From assembly GCF_002994745.2 (NCBI RefSeq), contig NC_037093.1, forward strand, positions 50,262,384 through 50,326,383: a stretch of 64,000 nt of DNA. Direction: 5' to 3'. The position numbers were made by a program, and so were the translations under genes. Position 1 is the first letter of the stretch. Each line of letters opens with the position of its first letter. The stretch comes from Rosa chinensis. Its lineage: Eukaryota > Streptophyta > Magnoliopsida > Rosales > Rosaceae. Below the pieces are notes generated by a model. It was given only the letters and a program-made list of their open reading frames with translations. It was not told where the DNA came from and made no database searches. This document shows positions 43,924 to 57,254 of the stretch, one piece after another.

Positions 43924-45115
43924 ATGGGAAAACTCATAGGATTCCTGCTTTTGATCTCAAGCCTCTTCATTGTGGTTGCAGCAGATTGGAGCATTTTGAA
44001 CCGTAGAAAGAAGAATACCAATGGGGTAGTGGGAGATGGCTTGAAGAAGTACTGTGAGAGTTGGAGGATCAATGTTGAGGTCAACAACATTAGAGGGTTT
44101 GATGTGGTGCCTCAAGAATGTGTTGAGCACATAAAGAAATACATGACATCTTCTCAGTACAAAGCTGACTCAGAGAGGGCCTTGGAGGAAGTCACTCTCT
44201 ACCTGAGCAGTAGTTGCTGTTGCACTTTGGAGGGTGATGGTAAAGATGCTTGGATTTTTGATGTTGATGATACACTCCTCTCCACTATTCCTTATTTCAA
44301 GAAACATGGTTTTGGGTAAGTGAAACTTCAGATTATATTCCACTATGTTATCAGAATGTTGTGTCGTCATTGCGAATCAAATAAATTCTTATTGATTTGA
44401 ATATGCATGTGATCTAGAGACAAACATAACATTATTTGATAAGGGAACATTACCCATCAATGCATTACGTTTTTCATTGATCAATTGATGTGTGCCAGCA
44501 ATCTAGCTAGAGTCAAATATGTGACTAGACAACATTACAGATTAGATATTACAAGGTTGCTGTTCTTATTCTACTGTGGGATGACTAGGTAATTTTTAAT
44601 TTTAATTTTGGAAAACTTAAACTAGGGGAGAGAAGCTGAATGCAACATCCTTGGAAACATGGATGAAAGAGAGCAAGGCACCAGCTCTAGAGCACACACT
44701 AGAGCTCTTCCATGATATCAAAGACAGAGGATTTAAGATCTTTCTCATCTCTTCAAGAAGGGAGACCCTTAGATCTCCAAGTGTAGATAACCTCATTAAG
44801 GTTGGATACCATGGATGGACTAATCTTGTGCTAAGGTATGTGCGTACTACTAATCAAGATTTCAAATCCCTCTTTTTGAGGATGAACACATATACTAACA
44901 ATGACTAGATTTCATGATGTATACCTATAACACATTACAGGGGTCTTGAAGATGAATTCATGGAAGTGCAGAAGTACAAGTCTGAGGCAAGGCATCGACT
45001 CGTCGATGAAGGTTACCGCATTTGGGGCATAATAGGAGATCAGTGGAGCAGTTTCGAGGGACTTCCCATTGCAAAAAGAACATTCAAACTACCCAATTCA
45101 ATGTACTATGTCTAG
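43924..45115 (+). CDS. VSP-type acid phosphatase (HAD superfamily, plant acid phosphatase class B)
   Basis: Exons 43924-44315, 44626-44835 and 44941-45115 give 777 bp, 258 residues. A signal peptide covers about residues 1-20 (MGKLIGFLLLISSLFIVVAA), so the product is probably secreted or vacuolar. The HAD motifs are present: FDVDDTLLS near residue 114 with the nucleophile Asp and the second Asp, SSRRE as motif II, and GDQWSSFEG as the motif III/IV region (relatives usually read GDQWSD). Soybean vegetative storage proteins that lack activity have lost the nucleophile; here it is kept, so phosphatase activity on phosphomonoesters is likely. The LPNSMYYV-type end is typical of the family. The three-exon structure also fits. 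Confidence 0.88.
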
Positions 45116-46859
45116 CTTGAAATTTCAGTCCATTACTGGAAAATTACAAGGCTAATGAGCAGACATATTGCTGTATTAGGCTACCTATAGTCTTTGTCCT
45201 CTTTTTTCAGTTCAGTGTTGCTGGGTATCAAAGTATATTCTCCCATATTGCATTGCAAAGTTGACAACTTGGTCATAGCCTTGTTTCCCTATATATAAAT
45301 CCTTTGAATTACTCATAGGAGCATAAATTATAGGAATTTATAACTTCTGAAACCGTCATTCTTTTCCAGATGAAAGAACAAAAAGCTTCCTTTCTTTTGA
45401 GTTTTGAGCAAGTTAGAGCAGATGATATAACTTGTTTGAATTGGGCTCATAATAATATGGCATGCATAGTTTTGCCTCGTCAAGCAATTGCTTGCAACAC
45501 GGTAAAGAAAGCGAAAATGAAAAAGAAAATTGAATTTTCTCATTAAAACCTTAATTAAGTTATAATCCCAGTAGTAGTGGAAGGCGTGAAGCATTTGCTC
45601 ATCGTTTACAGGTTTTTCATGCCAAGACCGGTTCACCCTTTACAAGCTTTCATGCCAAGCAAAAGGCTTTACCAAGACAGAGTTAGTTCTTAGTTTTCTT
45701 TTGTTGAGGTTACAAAATCGAGTTGGACGCTACCTATGAATAGAATATAAACGTTAGGAATATTAAAATAGCAATATCCAGGAGCACACATTTGTGGCGC
45801 TTTCACCATGGATCCAAATGAGTAGATTTTTACATAAAGCTCCGGAATATGTCTTGTTTCAAAATACGGTGGGAAGGTCTAATGGAAAAATTCTAAACCA
45901 TATACGATATCTATAATGCATTCTTGGCCTTATATTGGAGTATATTACTCGGCACAAAAAATTTTGGTATATTGTTTGGAAAATGGGCAGAGGTCCCAGT
46001 CTAGTTGGGAGATCCTCAACATTACCTCGGATGATTTTATTGAATGATATACTAATGTTTACCCGGTCAATTGTTGACCAAATAAATACTGCAATTACTT
46101 GTAAATTTAAGATATAATGCATTCTTAGCATTTTTATCTTAAAACACTTAATTATAATGCATTCTTGGCATTTTTATCCTAAAACACCTTAACTATAATG
46201 CATTCTTGGCCTTGTAGTGGAAAACAAAAATGTACTTTTTAGTGTTTTTTGACAAATATACTGGCAACTTTAACAACTTCTAACGATAAATTTAATGACA
46301 GTGAGTTTATTGAAAGACGAATTTAAAAGTAATCGAGTTAAGTAATATTTTTAAAAACATAATAAGTTAAATGTCAAATGGATAATATGACCCGCGTTAC
46401 TAATGGTAAGAGTTTCTTGTTACAAACATTAAATTTAATTTTTAAATGAAAACCTATATTTTGTCCCATGTTGTCATGATGTGTCTGGGTTTGTTACACG
46501 TGTGCCACTACAAATCCAATGGACCAATACTTGTGTCCGAGGAGGAAAGACCCAAGAGAGACCCAAAAAGAAAATGTCGACACTCGACACGGTGGTCTTT
46601 TGAGCAACTCCAAAAGACCATTTCAATACAAAAAAAATAAAAAAATAAAACGTTTTAAAAAAAAAGAGATTTCCAATAATAAATGATCATATATACACAC
46701 ACTGAAATCCTTGCCCCACGTGCACCCCTTCACATACTTCCACAGCACACCCGATCACTAGCCGCCAGCTGTGGGCCCCGCCACATATTCGCGGGAGAGT
46801 GGTCCGCACGCCCCACTAGGGCGCGTGGAGTAAATCACTGTTTTCTTATAATGCGCACA
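45116..46859. other. intergenic DNA
   Basis: AT-rich, no gene seen apart from a 41-bp minisatellite at 46113-46215. Confidence 0.4.
46113..46215. repeat. 41-bp minisatellite
   Basis: ATAATGCATTCTTGGCA-type units start at 46113, 46154 and 46195 (last partial). A single related unit lies at about 45913. Confidence 0.8.
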
Positions 46860-46929
46860 GAGAGAGAGAGAGAGAGAGAAAGGGATCCCCAAAAAGGCCC
46901 AGAAATAAGGGGGCACGCACTCGTCATCG

Positions 46930-46961
<32 letters not shown>

Positions 46962-48079
46962 GCTCGCCGGTGACGGAATTCAAAAACACCCGTCTGTTAG
47001 CGTAGACATATCTCTCTCTCTCTCCCCGTCGCCAACTCTCTCTTGGTTTACGATTCGATTCTTCTGCGCCTTTTTCTGGTTCGTGGTCGCTTTTTTGGGT
47101 GCTGCTCGCTCTCAACTTCTTCGGTACGAATTTCAATTTCAATTTCCCATTTTTTTTATAATTCTGCTCATTATTGCGATTCTCAATTGGGAATTCGATT
47201 GAATTGGGATTATTAGGTCTGAATTGAATTGGTGCTCCCATCGTTTTGGTGATGGATAATGTGTTTTTTTTTTGGTTTGGCATGTAGCTACTGTTTTTGC
47301 ATGGTGGAGCTTAATGCTTTTTCTTTGTTAAATTATTGAATTATTCTGATTCTTCGAGCTGGTTTTCAGTTCATATGCGACTGTTTTGGGTTGAGAATAG
47401 AGAGGACAATATAGGATATAGGACTATAGCTGAACTATAGCTTTAGGATACATATGTGGCCGCCTTTGGGAGGTGAGAAGTCTGAAATTTTATTCGGAAA
47501 ATTTGTAGCTGAAGGTTTTAAGATTATGTTGGCTAATCCAGAATGTGAACATGTGATTGTGTTATGTACCGGTACAACTTACTCGTGAACTGGCTCGGAA
47601 ATAAGACGAAGAGAAAGTGTTGGTTTTTTCTGGTTGTTTTTTGGACGAGTTCTCGTGTAATAATATGGCTCTTCTGCTGGACTTGTAGTTTTCGGGGATG
47701 ATTGAGTACAGTCTTTGGCATTGAGTCTGGGAAATGTGACGTAACTGTAGAGGCATGCGTGTGCGTTCTGTTTGTCAAATCTTTTTCTTTTTTTTTTAAA
47801 GGTTAAGGGGGAATTTTATCATTTTTGCGGCCTTGAAATGATTTTATGTTGTTATGGTTTGTTTTGGTGTTGACTTGCTTTTATTGATTATTCACAGGTG
47901 AAATTGATGATTGGTTTCTGTGGTTCAGCCATAAGAACAAGAAAACAGGGCGCTTTCTGTAGGTTTTAAGTTGGTCAGTGTTACCACTATCACAAGCTTA
48001 GCTAGTAGCTAATTAGTAATGACTAATCGACTGATGTTCAGTTTTCTGATTTGCTCTGTTTTCTGATTTAGAACTATCG
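46860..48079 (+). promoter_or_regulatory. promoter and 5' leader of the PHR1-like gene, with probable leader intron
   Basis: A GA run (46860-46879) and CT runs (46930-46964, 47010-47024) mark a typical plant leader. A donor-like GTACGA near 47123 and an acceptor TTATTCACAG ending near 47898 suggest a leader intron of about 775 bp. A second acceptor-like TTTCTGATTTAG sits just before the ATG. The exact transcript start is not visible. Confidence 0.45.
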
Positions 48080-51000
48080 ATGGAGGCACGCCCTGCCATT
48101 CGGAGATCAGCTGCAAAGCAGCTTAGTCACATGGGAGTCTCTGGAGCATTATCTTCATCTTTACCAGTCCTTCAACCCTCATCGGAGGAGACGTATCCCA
48201 AGTTGCAAGACACACAGCAGGTTTCGATGGAAAGGCCTGTGGCACAAGCAGGTCACTTAACATCCAACAGTGGCGTAGTTGGTCACATATTTTCATCACC
48301 CTCAAGATTCTCTACAGATCTTCACTACTCATCTGTTTCACCTCGTGAGAAGCAGTCAAGAAATAATCCTTTCATTTTGCAATCCTTAAGTTCTGTGTCT
48401 ATGCCATTACCACATTCTTCTCCTTCAGGAGTTTTTCAATCTACAGCATCTTGTGCCTATTCCAAAGAAAACAATGGTTCCTGGGGTACAGATTCTCTGC
48501 CAGGGTTCCTTGATTTTCCTGTAAATACCCCTGTTGAGAATAGTCAAATAGAGAGCAGTAGTTGTAGTGGCATTCTGGCTGCTGAAGATATAAGTAAGCA
48601 AAATGATTGGCAGGAGTGGGCAAACCAGCTAATTACCGATGATGATGCTCTGACTTCTAACTGGAGTGACCTTCTCGTTGACAACAATGTTACAGATCTG
48701 GAACCAAAGGTTAAGACTCTCTCATATTGCTGTTCAATATATGTATGAAAATTTGAAGTGAATAATGCGTGGCAGAAAAACCAATTTGGATCTGATTTTG
48801 TTATTTCAGATGACATACCAGGTTCCCAAACCATCTTTGAATTTTTCAGCTCAGCAGTCCCAAGTTTCTCAGCAACAACCTGCTTCATCTAGAGAAATCA
48901 TTCCTGCTCCATCTAGAGAAATCATTCCTGCTCCATCTAGAGAAATCCTTCCTGTTCAATCCGAGGATATCATTGCTGTTACTACTCCTTCCTCGGCTAA
49001 CAGTGCCGCAGCGAAGCCACGTATGCGTTGGACACCAGAACTTCATGAAGCTTTTGTGGAAGCTGTTAACCAACTCGGTGGTAGTGAAAGTGAGTACTTA
49101 TTTGGCTTCACTAATTATTAGCCCAAGATTAGATATTCTGCCCCAGTTAAAGTTTCACTTGTTACAGGAGCAACTCCTAAGGGTGTGCTGAAGCTCATGA
49201 AAGTGGAAGGCTTGACTATCTATCATGTGAAAAGTCACTTGCAGGTAAACAAGCTCATTTCACCTTAACATTGTTCTCACAGAAAATCTTTCTGATTATG
49301 CATCTTTGTAAGAAGGAACTTTGTTTTAATTGGAGATATTTGAATTGCAGAAATATAGGACCGCTAGATACAGACCAGAGTCATCAGAAGGTATATAGTA
49401 ATTGACTTTTTGTAATGTAAATTCATGCATTTATATCTAAATTCTGTTTCATATTATGTATATCTTATGCATTAAAAGATATTTTTTTAGCGTGTATTTA
49501 CGTAGGCATGATTGTGGTCTGTTTCTCATGATGTTTTGTTTTTCTCTGATCATATTTGAACTTTTAAGTTTTGACAGTTTTGGATAATGATTCTTATTCA
49601 ATTGTCTATGTGTTATGTCAATGAAACCTTTTGTATAATATTTGTAGTTTGGGGCAGAGGTAAATAGATCACATAAACAAGGAGCAAATAGTAGCAATCG
49701 GATACAAAATAACAAAGACTCCTTGTTAATGACAAATTCTTCTATGTTTCCTGTTAATAACAAAGTTCTCTGACTTTCTGACTTTTTTGTTGTCCTTTAT
49801 GGACTAGTTCATTTTTCTCATTCTTTACGGACTGGGCTATCTTATCAAATTTCCCATTTTTCTGAGCATGTTATGTATTGCTAGAATTTTCTCATTAGTC
49901 TCTCTTTATCATCTTATTTACTTCGGTTTTTTATAAATCCATTCACCAGTACCATATTTATGCTGAAATGCTTGTTTCTGTTTCCTGGAGTTTGATGCTC
50001 TATTCGATTATAGTGGGATTTGTATATTGACCTCATTTAACATCGTATGGTGTTGTCAACGTTTTTCTGTAGGATCCTTGGAGAAAAAATTGACTCCTAT
50101 CGAAGAAATGACATCTCTAGACTTGAAAACGTAAGTTTCTGAAGAACACTTCAATCTGAATTCATTGCAACAGCTGGTGAACCCCTTGTGGTTATCCAGT
50201 TATTGTTATTAGCTTGGGGGGTAGGTTGTTTGTCCGATTACACTAGTTAGTCATTGCTTTCTAGAAGTCTTAACATTGCATAACCAGAGGTTCTTCCTCA
50301 TTCTACTGTGAATACTAGTGTAACATAAAAGTTTTGAAAGCTTTAGGGCTATGAGTTAAAGGTTGCTTTTAAGTGGCTGTTCACTCACTAAGAGCAGTCA
50401 GTTGGTGGAGGGATGGAAGTAGATCTGAAAAGAGGCCTAATGTCTGCCTCAATTGCTCAAGTGTAACAAGCAATATGAACATAATTAAGACATGATTAGG
50501 GTCTTATCACATTTCATTTTTTTTTTCCTATACTTATCCATTGTTTTCTTATTTCGGTTAATAGGGGTATCGAGATCACTGAAGCTCTGCGACTGCAGAT
50601 GGAAGTTCAGAAGCGGCTGCATGAACAGCTTGAGGTATGAATTTGCTCCTTTGGAAAAAAAAGAAAAAAAAAAGGATGTTCATGTCAACTTGTGTATGAT
50701 CCCTAATATTTCACTTGGATATAGTAATGCTACTTCCCCCGGTATCCATTTGTCTTATTGTTTATTGTTGAGCTTTCCTGGGTTTCTCTCTGGGTAATTT
50801 GCAGTGTGATTTTTGTAACTCTCCCTTCTCTGCAGATTCAAAGAAATCTACAGTTACGAATTGAAGAACAAGGGAAGTACCTTCAAATGATGTTTGAAAA
50901 GCAATGCAAGTCAGGTGGTGACAAGCTGAATGCTTCATCATCCAGTTTGGATGATCCTTCTGCTCAGCCTTCAGTGGCAATGCAAGTTTCTCCTGATAAA

Positions 51001-51198
51001 AGTGAATTGGAGCCCTCCAAGGTGGAGCATGGTGAGATTGAAGCTGATGCTGTCAAATCCAAAGTCACATCAGTAGAATGTGCTGAGGAGCGGATAGGGA
51101 AGCAAAAGTCACCCGAAACTGAGGCTCCCAAGGATTGTGAGCCGGATGTTTGTATGTCCAGTTCCCAACCTCCTAAGCGTCCCAAAATCAAAGAATAA
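48080..51198 (+). CDS. PHR1: PHR1-type MYB-CC transcription factor (phosphate starvation response)
   Basis: Exons 48080-48709, 48810-49089, 49168-49244, 49351-49390, 50073-50130, 50565-50634 and 50836-51198 give 1518 bp, 505 residues. The single MYB/SANT repeat lies at about 278-335 ([48 protein letters not shown]) and the MYB-CC coiled coil at about 360-405 ([29 protein letters not shown]). This pair defines the PHR1/PHL family, nuclear regulators that bind P1BS sites (GNATATNC) in phosphate-starvation genes and are held inactive by SPX proteins when inositol pyrophosphate is high. The long Ser-rich N-terminus and PKRPKIKE tail fit PHR1/PHL1 rather than shorter relatives. An eight-residue SREI-repeat occurs before the MYB domain. 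Whether it is PHR1 or PHL1 cannot be told here. Confidence 0.9.
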
Positions 51199-52181
51199 GC
51201 GTATCATCTGTTAAACCAGTGTTAGATTGACAATCATTCTTGATAATAGAAGGTTTTAAATTTTAAGATAGGCTTGGTTGCCTATGAAAAAGAGCTTTTC
51301 TAGTCTTTTTTCTTTTTTCTTCTTCTGATCTTTATATTATAATATTTACGTCGGCATTGAATAATGCGAATGCAGTCTGTTCTGTCTTGCTGATGGTTTA
51401 AAGCTAATTAGTCAAGTTTTGATCCTAATACAGTTGAACCTCGTTTCTAATAGCGTTTTGCGTTCTATTGTTAAACTCGGCAAGATTTTAACAAGGGAAC
51501 ACTAAATGCATTCATTTCTTCTATAGTTAAGTGGAATTCCAAAGGGGGGTGATATATTATGTTCCTTATGTTGCCATTCACGTAATTATTATGTAAATAT
51601 GTAATATCTCATAAGATGATACACTTGATTACTCCACACCATATAAATGTGGCTAATGATGAAGCACATTTCTACGCTTATAAACCGCTGAAGGATTATG
51701 AGAATGGTAGAATCCTTAAGAATTTGTGGTTAGATTTGTCATAAATCAGAGAAGAATGACGAGTTACCTTTCTAGCACAGTAAGGCTTAAGGATTAATAA
51801 GTTGGGTACGTGACACATGGAGAAGGTGTCTGAATATCTGTTTTGTTGTTATTTAAAAAAAAAAAAAGTTTGGTGTCTACTTCAGAGACACCTTTGATTC
51901 TAAGCTAACTAGCCATGGAGATCTTTAACATACCAAGCAAACAAAGAAAGCAAACCCAAAGACTCTCTCTCTCTCTCCTGTAGTTTCATGAATAACGTCT
52001 CTTAGACTCAAACCTATGACTTCCCAACTCACAGTAGGTAGAGACAACACACTCACACTTCAATATTATTCTTTCACAACCCCCAAACATTTCAATATAA
52101 TGCCCTCCTTCCCTTTCGTCCTCTCTCACCATCCATCTTTGGATCAGCAACATCTCCTTAGGTTTGGTTGCATTGCGTGCC
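51199..52181. other. intergenic DNA: 3' flank of PHR1-like gene and CESA4 promoter
   Basis: No gene is seen. It holds the 3' UTR of the PHR1-like gene, an A run (51855-51867), a CT run (51963-51976) and the CESA4 leader. Confidence 0.45.
52033..52039 (-). promoter_or_regulatory. candidate secondary-wall MYB element (SMRE)
   Basis: ACCTACT on the minus strand fits the SMRE consensus ACC(A/T)A(A/C)(T/C) bound by MYB46/MYB83, about 145 bp before the CESA4 ATG. A 7-bp match can arise by chance, and it may lie in the leader. Confidence 0.35.
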
Positions 52182-55100
52182 ATGGCCTCAAACTCCATGG
52201 GAGGCTTGTATACTGGTTCTCACAACCAAGGCGAAGACGAACTCCATGTATTGCGCGCCTCTGAAGAGGTACTACTACTATAGCCTATCCTGAGCCTTCT
52301 TGATAATCATTGGTATCAGTTAATGTTAACTTGTTACTGTTGATGCAGAACCGGCATCCAACACGGCAGTCAGTGCCGAAAGTGTGCAGAGTTTGTGGAG
52401 ATGATATAGGATACAAAGAAGATGGGGAGTTGTTCGTGGCATGTCATGTGTGTGGCTTCCCAGTTTGTAGGCCTTGTTATGATTATGAGAGGAGTGAAGG
52501 CACCCAGTGTTGCCCTCAGTGCAACACTCGCTATAAGCGTCACAAAGGTACAGTGTACAAATAGATCTCATGAGTAAATCACCTCTCTTTGATTTTCTTA
52601 TGATTCTATCTAATGACATGTTGCCTTGGACTTCAATCATGTAACTTGTAGGTTGTCCTAGAGTTGCTGGAGACGACGAAGATTTTGATGCAGATGATTT
52701 TGATGAGGAATTTCAGATTGTTAAGAATCACAATGATCATGACTCTGCTGATGAGAAAAATCATGCCATTCATATTCCTTCGGTAATTAATCTCGTCTAG
52801 TTGTTGTTTTCAGAGATATTATAGATCATTTTGAGCAGTAGGAGAGATCTTAAGGTGCCAAAGTGATCATTTGGTGACTTTTGCAGGAGAATGGAGACCA
52901 TAATCAACAGAAATGGCAAACCAATAATCAACCTTTCTCTGTTCAAGGAAGTGGTACGGATATAGCTAAATCAGAATAAAAGTTATATTTTACTATAATT
53001 ATAAGGGACTTGATTCTTTAAGGAAATTGTTTATCTTAATTGTGTATTGTTGGGTTCTGTAGTTAAGGATTTTGAAGGAGACAAAGACGTTTTGGGTAGT
53101 GCAGAGTGGAAAGAAAGAGTGGAGAAGTGGAAAGTGAGGCAAGAAAAGAGAGGCTTGGTGAACAAGGATGATGGAAATGATGATGATCAAGGCCTAGAAG
53201 ATGACTTCCTGTAAGTTCATTTTGTAAACTTTAGCTATACTCCAGAATTTGTTTACCAACTTTTGTTGACTGAGTGATGTAGTAGTAGTTCCTCATCTGT
53301 TCAAGTGTCAACTTTTCTTGCAGAATGGCTGAAGCTCGGCAACCACTATGGCGAAAAGTCCCCATCCCCTCGAGTAAAATCAGCCCTTACCGCATAGTCA
53401 TTGTCATCCGGCTTGTGATTCTGGCCTTCTTTTTCCATTTCCGTATCTTAACTCCAGCCTATGATGCTTTTCCCTTGTGGCTCATATCTGTGATTTGTGA
53501 GATATGGTTTGCTCTCTCATGGATACTTGACCAGTTCCCTAAATGGCAACCCATCAACCGGGAAACTTACTTGGACCGCCTATCCTTGAGGTTTGAGCGT
53601 GAGGGTGAGCCTAACACCCTAGCTCCAGTTGATGTCTATGTGAGTTCAGTGGACCCTCTCAAGGAGCCTCCAATCATTACTGCAAACACAGTTTTATCCA
53701 TTTTATCTGTTGACTACCCGGTTGACAAGGTGTGCTGTTATGTTTCGGATGATGGTGCTTCAATGCTCCTCTTTGATGCACTAGCTGAGACTGCTGAGTT
53801 TGCAAGAAGATGGGTGCCATTTTGCAAAAAGCACACCATTGAGCCAAGGGCTCCTGAGTTCTATTTCTCTCAGAAGATTGATTACTTGAAGGACAAGGTT
53901 CATCCAAACTTTGTCAAGGAGCGCAGAGCCATGAAGGTGAGCAAAAATACACAAGAGAAGAAGAAATTAATTTATGTCTTTTACTATTTTGTTGCAAAAT
54001 TTTCACAACAAATACATAAGGTCTAATATAAAAGATTTTTTTTGGTGTGGTACTGCAGAGAGAGTATGAAGAATTCAAAGTGAGGATTAATGCAATGGTA
54101 GCAAATGCTCTGAAGAAACCTGAAGACGGGTGGGTGATGCAGGATGGTACTCCATGGCCTGGAAACAACACTCGTGATCATCCTGGAATGATTCAGGTAT
54201 AACTATGTTATGCCTGTTGTCTCTTTTTTCCCCAGTATATCCATACATTGTCCAAAGTGGTTTTTAAGTTGGTTTTAGCTTTATTAGTAGAGAAAGAGGG
54301 AAAATTAGAGAAATTGCATATGAAATGCTTTCACCAGTTGAGTCACCGAGCATTTTGCTTGCTTTGCAGGTTTATCTGGGAAGTGAAGGAGCACTGGATG
54401 TGGATGGTAAGGAACTGCCACGTCTTGTGTATGTTTCACGCGAGAAACGTCCTGGATATCAACATCACAAGAAAGCTGGTGCCATGAATGCTATGGTGAG
54501 TTTGAGTAGATTTAAATTTGCATAGTCCTATTGATGTGAGACTGGTGCATTCAGCAATGTTTATAACATGGAAATGATCAACAGGTTCGAGTTTCTGCAG
54601 TGCTTTCTAATGCACCTTTCATGTTGAATCTGGATTGTGACCACTACATCAACAACAGTAGGGCTATAAGAGAAGCTATGTGCTTCCTTATGGATCCCCA
54701 GCTTGGAAAGAAGCTCTGCTATGTCCAATTCCCTCAAAGGTTTGATGGTATTGATCTTCATGACAGATATGCTAATCGGAATATTGTGTTCTTTGATGTA
54801 AGTAACACTAGAGCTTTAATTTAAAATTGACATCCTTTATTAGAATACATAATTCTCTGCCTGTAAAAATTTAGCTCAATGCTTTGACTGTCTTTTGGTT
54901 ATAGATCAACATGAAAGGCCTAGATGGCATTCAAGGACCGGTATATGTTGGCACAGGATGTGTCTTCAACAGGCCGGCATTGTATGGCTATGATCCGCCA
55001 GTGTCAGAAAAGCAACCGAAGATGACATGTGACTGCTGGCCTTCATGGTGCTGCTGTGGATGCTGTCGTGGGGGTTCGAAGAAGTCCAAGTCTAAGAAGG

Positions 55101-56558
55101 GTGGAGTAAGAAGTCTTCTTGGGGGACTTTACTCGAAGAAGAAGAAGAAAATGATGGGGAAGAACTATGTGAGGAAAGGGAGGGGACCAATGTTTGATCT
55201 TGAAGAGATTGAAGAAGGGTTTGAAGGTTATGATGAGTTGGAGAAATCATCTCTCATGTCACAGAAAAACTTCGAGAAACGATTTGGACAGTCCCCGGTT
55301 TTCATTGCTTCCACTCTCATGGAAAATGGTGGGCTACCTGAAGGGATTAATAGCACAGCACTTGTTAAGGAGGCCATTCATGTTATAAGTTGTGGCTATG
55401 AAGAAAAAACTGAATGGGGAAAAGAGGTGACTATCATTATGATGAACTTTTCTCTATATTTGCAGATTCAAAATACTTCATGTGGAGACTACAGAAACTA
55501 AAATGATTAATCCTTGGTCTCTCTTTGCAGATTGGTTGGATTTATGGTTCAGTTACAGAAGATATTTTGACTGGCTTCAAAATGCATTGTAGAGGATGGA
55601 AGTCAGTCTACTGTGTGCCAAAAAGACCAGCTTTCAAGGGATCTGCTCCTATCAATTTGTCAGATCGGCTGCACCAAGTTTTGAGATGGGCTCTTGGCTC
55701 TGTTGAAATCTTCCTCAGCCGTCATTGTCCCTTATGGTATGCCTGGGGAGGAAAGCTGAAATTGCTGGAGAGACTAGCTTACATCAACACCATAGTCTAC
55801 CCTTTCACTTCCATCCCCTTACTTGCCTATTGTACCATTCCAGCTGTTTGTCTTTTGACTGGAAAGTTCATCATCCCCACAGTAAGTACTTTTGGACATT
55901 ATTTGGAAAAGGCCAACTGAAATTCCAAACTAAATTTCTTTATATCTTTTTCTAATCAACATTTCATTCTTTGCAGCTGAACAACTTTGCCAGTATATGG
56001 TTCTTGGCTCTTTTCCTCTCCATCATTGCAACCAGTGTGTTAGAGCTCAGATGGAGCGGTGTTAGCATCGAAGACTTGTGGCGTAATGAGCAGTTTTGGG
56101 TGATCGGTGGTGTCTCTGCACATCTGTTTGCAGTCTTCCAAGGCCTCCTCAAAGTCCTTGCTGGAGTTGACACCAACTTTACAGTCACATCAAAAGCAGC
56201 AGATGATGCTGAGTTTGGGGAACTCTACCTGTTCAAATGGACTACACTACTCATCCCACCAACGACCCTTATCATCTTGAACATGGTGGGAGTAGTTGCT
56301 GGAGTTTCTGATGCCATTAACAATGGCTACGGCTCATGGGGTCCGTTGTTCGGAAAGCTCTTCTTTGCCTTCTGGGTCATTGTTCATCTGTACCCTTTCC
56401 TCAAAGGTTTGATGGGAAGGCAAAACAGGACTCCTACCATTGTGGTACTTTGGTCAGTTCTTCTTGCCTCCATCTTCTCATTGGTTTGGGTAAGAATTGA
56501 TCCCTTCTTGGCTAAGCAAACTGGACCAATTCTTAAACAATGTGGGGTGGACTGCTAA
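52182..56558 (+). CDS. CESA4: cellulose synthase A catalytic subunit 4 (secondary wall)
   Basis: Twelve exons: 52182-52268, 52349-52547, 52652-52782, 52887-52953, 53063-53210, 53324-53936, 54059-54196, 54370-54495, 54585-54797, 54905-55426, 55531-55881, 55977-56558; 3177 bp, 1058 residues. A RING-type zinc finger lies near 45-92 (CRVCGDD ... CCPQCN). Two membrane helices lie near 225-275, then the GT2 catalytic domain with [16 protein letters not shown], the variable Cys-rich plus lysine-rich region, VTEDILTG and QVLRW, and about six C-terminal helices. The tail LKQCGVDC and the long near-identity to Arabidopsis CESA4/IRX5 (for example [16 protein letters not shown]) identify it. With CESA7 and CESA8 it forms the plasma-membrane rosette making secondary-wall cellulose from UDP-glucose. 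All catalytic motifs are intact. Confidence 0.96.
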
Positions 56559-57254
56559 GCCATGACAATGCTGTTGGTGTCTTTTCTTTACCTTCTTCAT
56601 TGATTGTCTTTGAAGTAATGCAAATTTTGCTTTTTTTTTTAATGTTCCAAGGTGGTGATTTGTATATTACACTATCCATACATTCACTAATGTTCAGACA
56701 GACTGCCAAATTAGTGTGTTCCTCTTTTTCTTTTTCTTTTTTTCCTTTTGATGATATAATAATTTTATTAGATGCATGCCTTCTAGAAATTTACAGGCAC
56801 TGAGACCAGTCTAAAATAAGGAAGAATTATTACCACTAAAAGTCAACTTTGAACAATAACAAAAGGTTTGACTAGGTGCAAAGTATTTAGTTGGTCAAAA
56901 ACAAAAAAAGACAGGTATGATGTGATTCCTTAGTCTCTGCACATTTCTTACTAAATAATCAATGAGATTCAGTGGGAGCAAGCTGTTTGAAAGCTGTGTC
57001 TTCCATTCAACAAAAAGCATATTTTTAAACTTTAAAGGATTTTTGCATAAAATGAAGGGGACTACTAGAGTGTAGAAGCAATAAAAACTGAGACTTGTAT
57101 ATGAAACTAGTATCTCTAAGCTGAGATATACACTACATTACAAGTGCAATACTTAACCTGGGCTAACCCCAAAAGATTATTTTCTCAAGGCATCTATAAT
57201 ACAGTTACACAAAGATTCAGTTGACAAACATACAGCTACTGGTATCATTCCCAT
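56559..57254. other. convergent 3' flanks of CESA4 and the receptor kinase
   Basis: 696 bp between two convergent stop codons, AT-rich, with no further gene seen. Confidence 0.5.

Noticed and set aside
44440..46440. P1BS site near the acid phosphatase as evidence of control by the neighbouring PHR1-like gene
   Set aside because: I found no clear GNATATNC match in the acid phosphatase promoter; adjacency alone is not evidence.
46683..47283. ORFs with Arg-Glu runs upstream of the PHR1-like gene
   Set aside because: They are translations of GA/CT microsatellites in the leader.
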